From Azospirillum endophyticum (GTDB lineage Bacteria > Pseudomonadota > Alphaproteobacteria > Azospirillales > Azospirillaceae), in contig NZ_JAENHM010000073.1 in the NCBI RefSeq assembly GCF_016595245.1, positions 1 to 64,000 of the forward strand: DNA of 64,000 bases. Reading direction: 5' to 3'. Within the stretch, counting starts at the first letter, position 1, and each line of letters begins with the position of its first letter. This document shows, piece after piece, positions 62,543 to 64,000 of this stretch. Made by a program: the position numbers and the translations under genes. The notes under the pieces are model-generated. The model worked only from the letters and a program-made list of their open reading frames with translations. It did no database searches and was not told the origin of the DNA.

Positions 62543-63142
62543 TCAGCCGCCCCAGAGCCCGGCGGCGTCGGGATCGAACGACGCTCCCGACAACGCGACG
62601 CGTGCCGCTGCGATCGAAGCGGTGTATTTCGCATCGTAGCGGTAGGTGCTGTCCGAATTGTAACCCGGATCACCCTTCAGCAGGTCGGTGATCGACAGTT
62701 TGAGGATGCGCTCGAGGACCGAGAAGAATTGCGGACTCGGCGATTTGTAGCGCTCGACCAGGCTGGCGTTGTTCATCTTGCCCCACCAGGTCTTGACCTT
62801 GCGGATGTTGGCGATGTCGTCGGACACGGCCTTGGCCGGATTTATACCGCCACCGACATCGCCGGAACCGCCGAGATTGACCACGCCGAGAACATCCAGC
62901 GTCGCGGTGACGGTACCGCTTTCCTTGCTGGTGGTCATGAAGCGGTCGTAGATGAACAGCGCCTTGCGCTTGCTGGGCGCGGCCTTGAACTGCTGGACGC
63001 ATTGCCAGCAGAGGAAGGTGGAGGCGTCCCACACCATCGGGCTGGCGAACCAGCAGAACGCCTTGTGACGCGCCGCGGACGCGCCGGTGCCGACCGGGCC
63101 GAGAAGCGTTTCCAGGCCATCATAGTTGCGGATACGTGCCAT
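62543..63142 (-). CDS. Unknown protein with remote RGS-domain-like pattern, in the nif region
   Basis: 199 residues, no clear family. A segment (about 28-70) reads FLCWQCVQQFKAAPSKRK and ALFIYDRFM, which resembles the RGS helical bundle (FW..C..FK...SP.....IY..FI). About 138-160, QFFSVLERILKLSITDLLKG, would be the last RGS helices. A Gly-rich stretch (GGSGDVGGGINP, about 91-102) splits the two. RGS domains regulate G proteins in eukaryotes and are rare in bacteria, so this is a remote suggestion only. The gene stands between fix and nifW on the same strand as nifW. GGGAG lies about six bases before ATG 63142. Confidence 0.6.
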   Translation of the reverse strand: MARIRNYDGLETLLGPVGTGASAARHKAFCWFASPMVWDASTFLCWQCVQQFKAAPSKRKALFIYDRFMTTSKESGTVTATLDVLGVVNLGGSGDVGGGINPAKAVSDDIANIRKVKTWWGKMNNASLVERYKSPSPQFFSVLERILKLSITDLLKGDPGYNSDSTYRYDAKYTASIAAARVALSGASFDPDAAGLWGG

Positions 63143-63297
63143 GCCCTGCTCCCGACGGCTTCAGGCAAACCGTGTCATGGTGACGCGGCGCCAAGCGCTT
63201 GAAGCGTAGGCAGAGCAATTTCCCGTTTGAAAGCCGCAATGCCGTATTGGCTGGCCATATGCGCGCCGGTGGGGCGGGACAGTGGACCAGGGGCGGG

Positions 63298-63627
63298 TCA
63301 GGGCGAGCCCAGCAAGCTGTCCAGCGGCACGAAACGGTCGGCCATCTTGCGCGCCTCTTCCTTGTGGACCTTGAAGGTCTTCTCGGCGATGGCGTTGGAG
63401 ACGACGAAGTCCAGATAGGCGCGCTCCAGATGGACGCGGTAGCGGGAGGACATGCCGTTGTCGTCCAGGCTCTCCACGTCGCCGTCGGCCGACAGGTAGT
63501 CGTGGAACCGCTGGAGGATGTGCAGCCGGTTCACATTCACCACGCGCTGGTCGTAGGTGACGTGGAAATAGCGCAGGAAGTCTTCCGCGGTTTCCAGATC
63601 ATCGAGGTCGTCGGTGAAATCGCTCAT
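63298..63627 (-). CDS. nifW: Nitrogenase-stabilizing/protective protein NifW
   Basis: NifW (109 residues) helps to stabilise or protect nitrogenase MoFe protein from oxygen and is needed for full activity. Seen: ETAEDFLRYFHVTYDQRVVN, VNRLHILQRFHDYLSADGDV and RAYLDFVVSNAIAEKTFKVH, all typical of the family. ATG 63627 is 13 bases after the cysE stop on the minus strand, so both are in one operon. GAGGAA lies about 10 bases before it. Confidence 0.95.
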   Translation of the reverse strand: MSDFTDDLDDLETAEDFLRYFHVTYDQRVVNVNRLHILQRFHDYLSADGDVESLDDNGMSSRYRVHLERAYLDFVVSNAIAEKTFKVHKEEARKMADRFVPLDSLLGSP

Positions 63628-63640
63628 CGTCGGAGGTTCC

Positions 63641-64000
63641 TCACGCGTTCTGCTGGGTGGAAGGGGAGGGGGTGCAGCCCTCCTGGTCGCAGATGTCGCC
63701 GCAGGACCTGCAGGCGACACCGTCCAAACGGATATCGTCGAGCCGAATGCCCGAAAGACGGATATCCATATCACCGATTCGTGACGATCCCGTTGCGGTC
63801 TCGGCCGCGGTGTGCGCTTCCAGCCGGGCTTCGATGCGGTTGATGTGGTCGATCAGGCAGGCGATGGCCCTGCCCACCGGGTCGGGCATCAGGTGGTGTT
63901 CCAGGTCGATGCCATGGTCGGACAACTGGCGCTGGGCTTCCGGCCGGACGACCCGGCCGGGAATGCCGACCACGGTCATGCCCGCCGGAACCGGCTTGGT
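63641..64000 (-). CDS. cysE: Serine acetyltransferase (nif-linked CysE/NifP), C-terminal part
   Basis: Partial; 119 codons to the stop at 63641, running off the window. The last left-handed beta-helix coil is TKPVPAGMTVVGIPGRVV, typical of CysE hexapeptide enzymes, which make O-acetylserine for cysteine synthesis; a nif-linked copy supports iron-sulfur cluster assembly. The tail beyond is unusual: IRLSGIRLDDIRLDGVACRS then CGDICDQEGC, giving four Cys in CxxCxxxCxxxxC spacing, plus pentapeptide-like IRLxx repeats. It lies upstream of nifW, 13 bases away. Confidence 0.9.
   Translation of the reverse strand, partial: TKPVPAGMTVVGIPGRVVRPEAQRQLSDHGIDLEHHLMPDPVGRAIACLIDHINRIEARLEAHTAAETATGSSRIGDMDIRLSGIRLDDIRLDGVACRSCGDICDQEGCTPSPSTQQNA

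Overview
This is a GC-rich chromosomal window from an alphaproteobacterium, most likely Azospirillum or a close Rhodospirillales relative. The evidence is the alphaproteobacterial gene order tuf-rpsJ to rplO-secY-adk, an F1-ATPase zeta (DUF1476) gene near purC-purS, Kdo/lipid A genes, and a fixABCX-nifW-cysE nitrogen-fixation block with a sigma-54/NifA promoter. I see no tRNA, rRNA, CRISPR array, insertion sequence or prophage.

Layout. 1-12231: end of tuf, a 540-base leader holding a promoter-like site and a terminator-like hairpin, then the S10 and spc ribosomal operons, secY and adk. The usual rpsM-rpsK-rpoA-rplQ genes do not follow. 12281-21000: FadR-type regulator, EamA exporter, Cys-rich lipoprotein, an N-formylglutamate amidohydrolase/YbdK pair, and a ferric-iron ABC transporter on the minus strand. 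21294-28026: metY behind a terminator-bearing leader, an alpha/beta hydrolase, a frameshifted histidine kinase, queC, a palindromic repeat doublet, a small membrane protein, a HAD/cupin pair and a DUF1127 protein. 28244-33365: ornithine decarboxylase with a long leader that contains an upstream ORF and a hairpin, then MgtC, a Bcr/CflA exporter, ribF and a MaoC hydratase. 33828-42295: RlpA, a lysophospholipase-like protein, a conserved unknown, an AI-2E permease, CreA, an aspartoacylase-like deacylase, a second N-formylglutamate amidohydrolase, the zeta subunit and an NRDE protein; two copies of a dispersed inverted repeat lie here.

42651-53431: purC-purS, an AlkA-type glycosylase, a lipid kinase, an LpxH-like phosphoesterase translationally coupled to a glycosyltransferase, two LysE exporters, a decayed Phd-type antitoxin, and waaA-lpxK-htrB, which carry lipid A through Kdo addition, 4'-phosphorylation and late acylation. 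53466-57564: a solitary BglII-family endonuclease-like gene with no methyltransferase in view, and a 1025-residue hybrid sensor kinase. 57565-64000: fixABCX (electron bifurcation to supply nitrogenase reductant) behind a TGT-N10-ACA site and a -24/-12 promoter, then a single-domain response regulator, two small unknowns (one with remote RGS-fold resemblance), nifW and the 3' part of cysE.

The items most worth follow-up are the ornithine decarboxylase leader (upstream ORF ending inside a hairpin), the RGS-like protein in the nif region, the orphan BglII-like protein, the S10 and metY leaders, and the Cys-rich tail of the nif-linked CysE.
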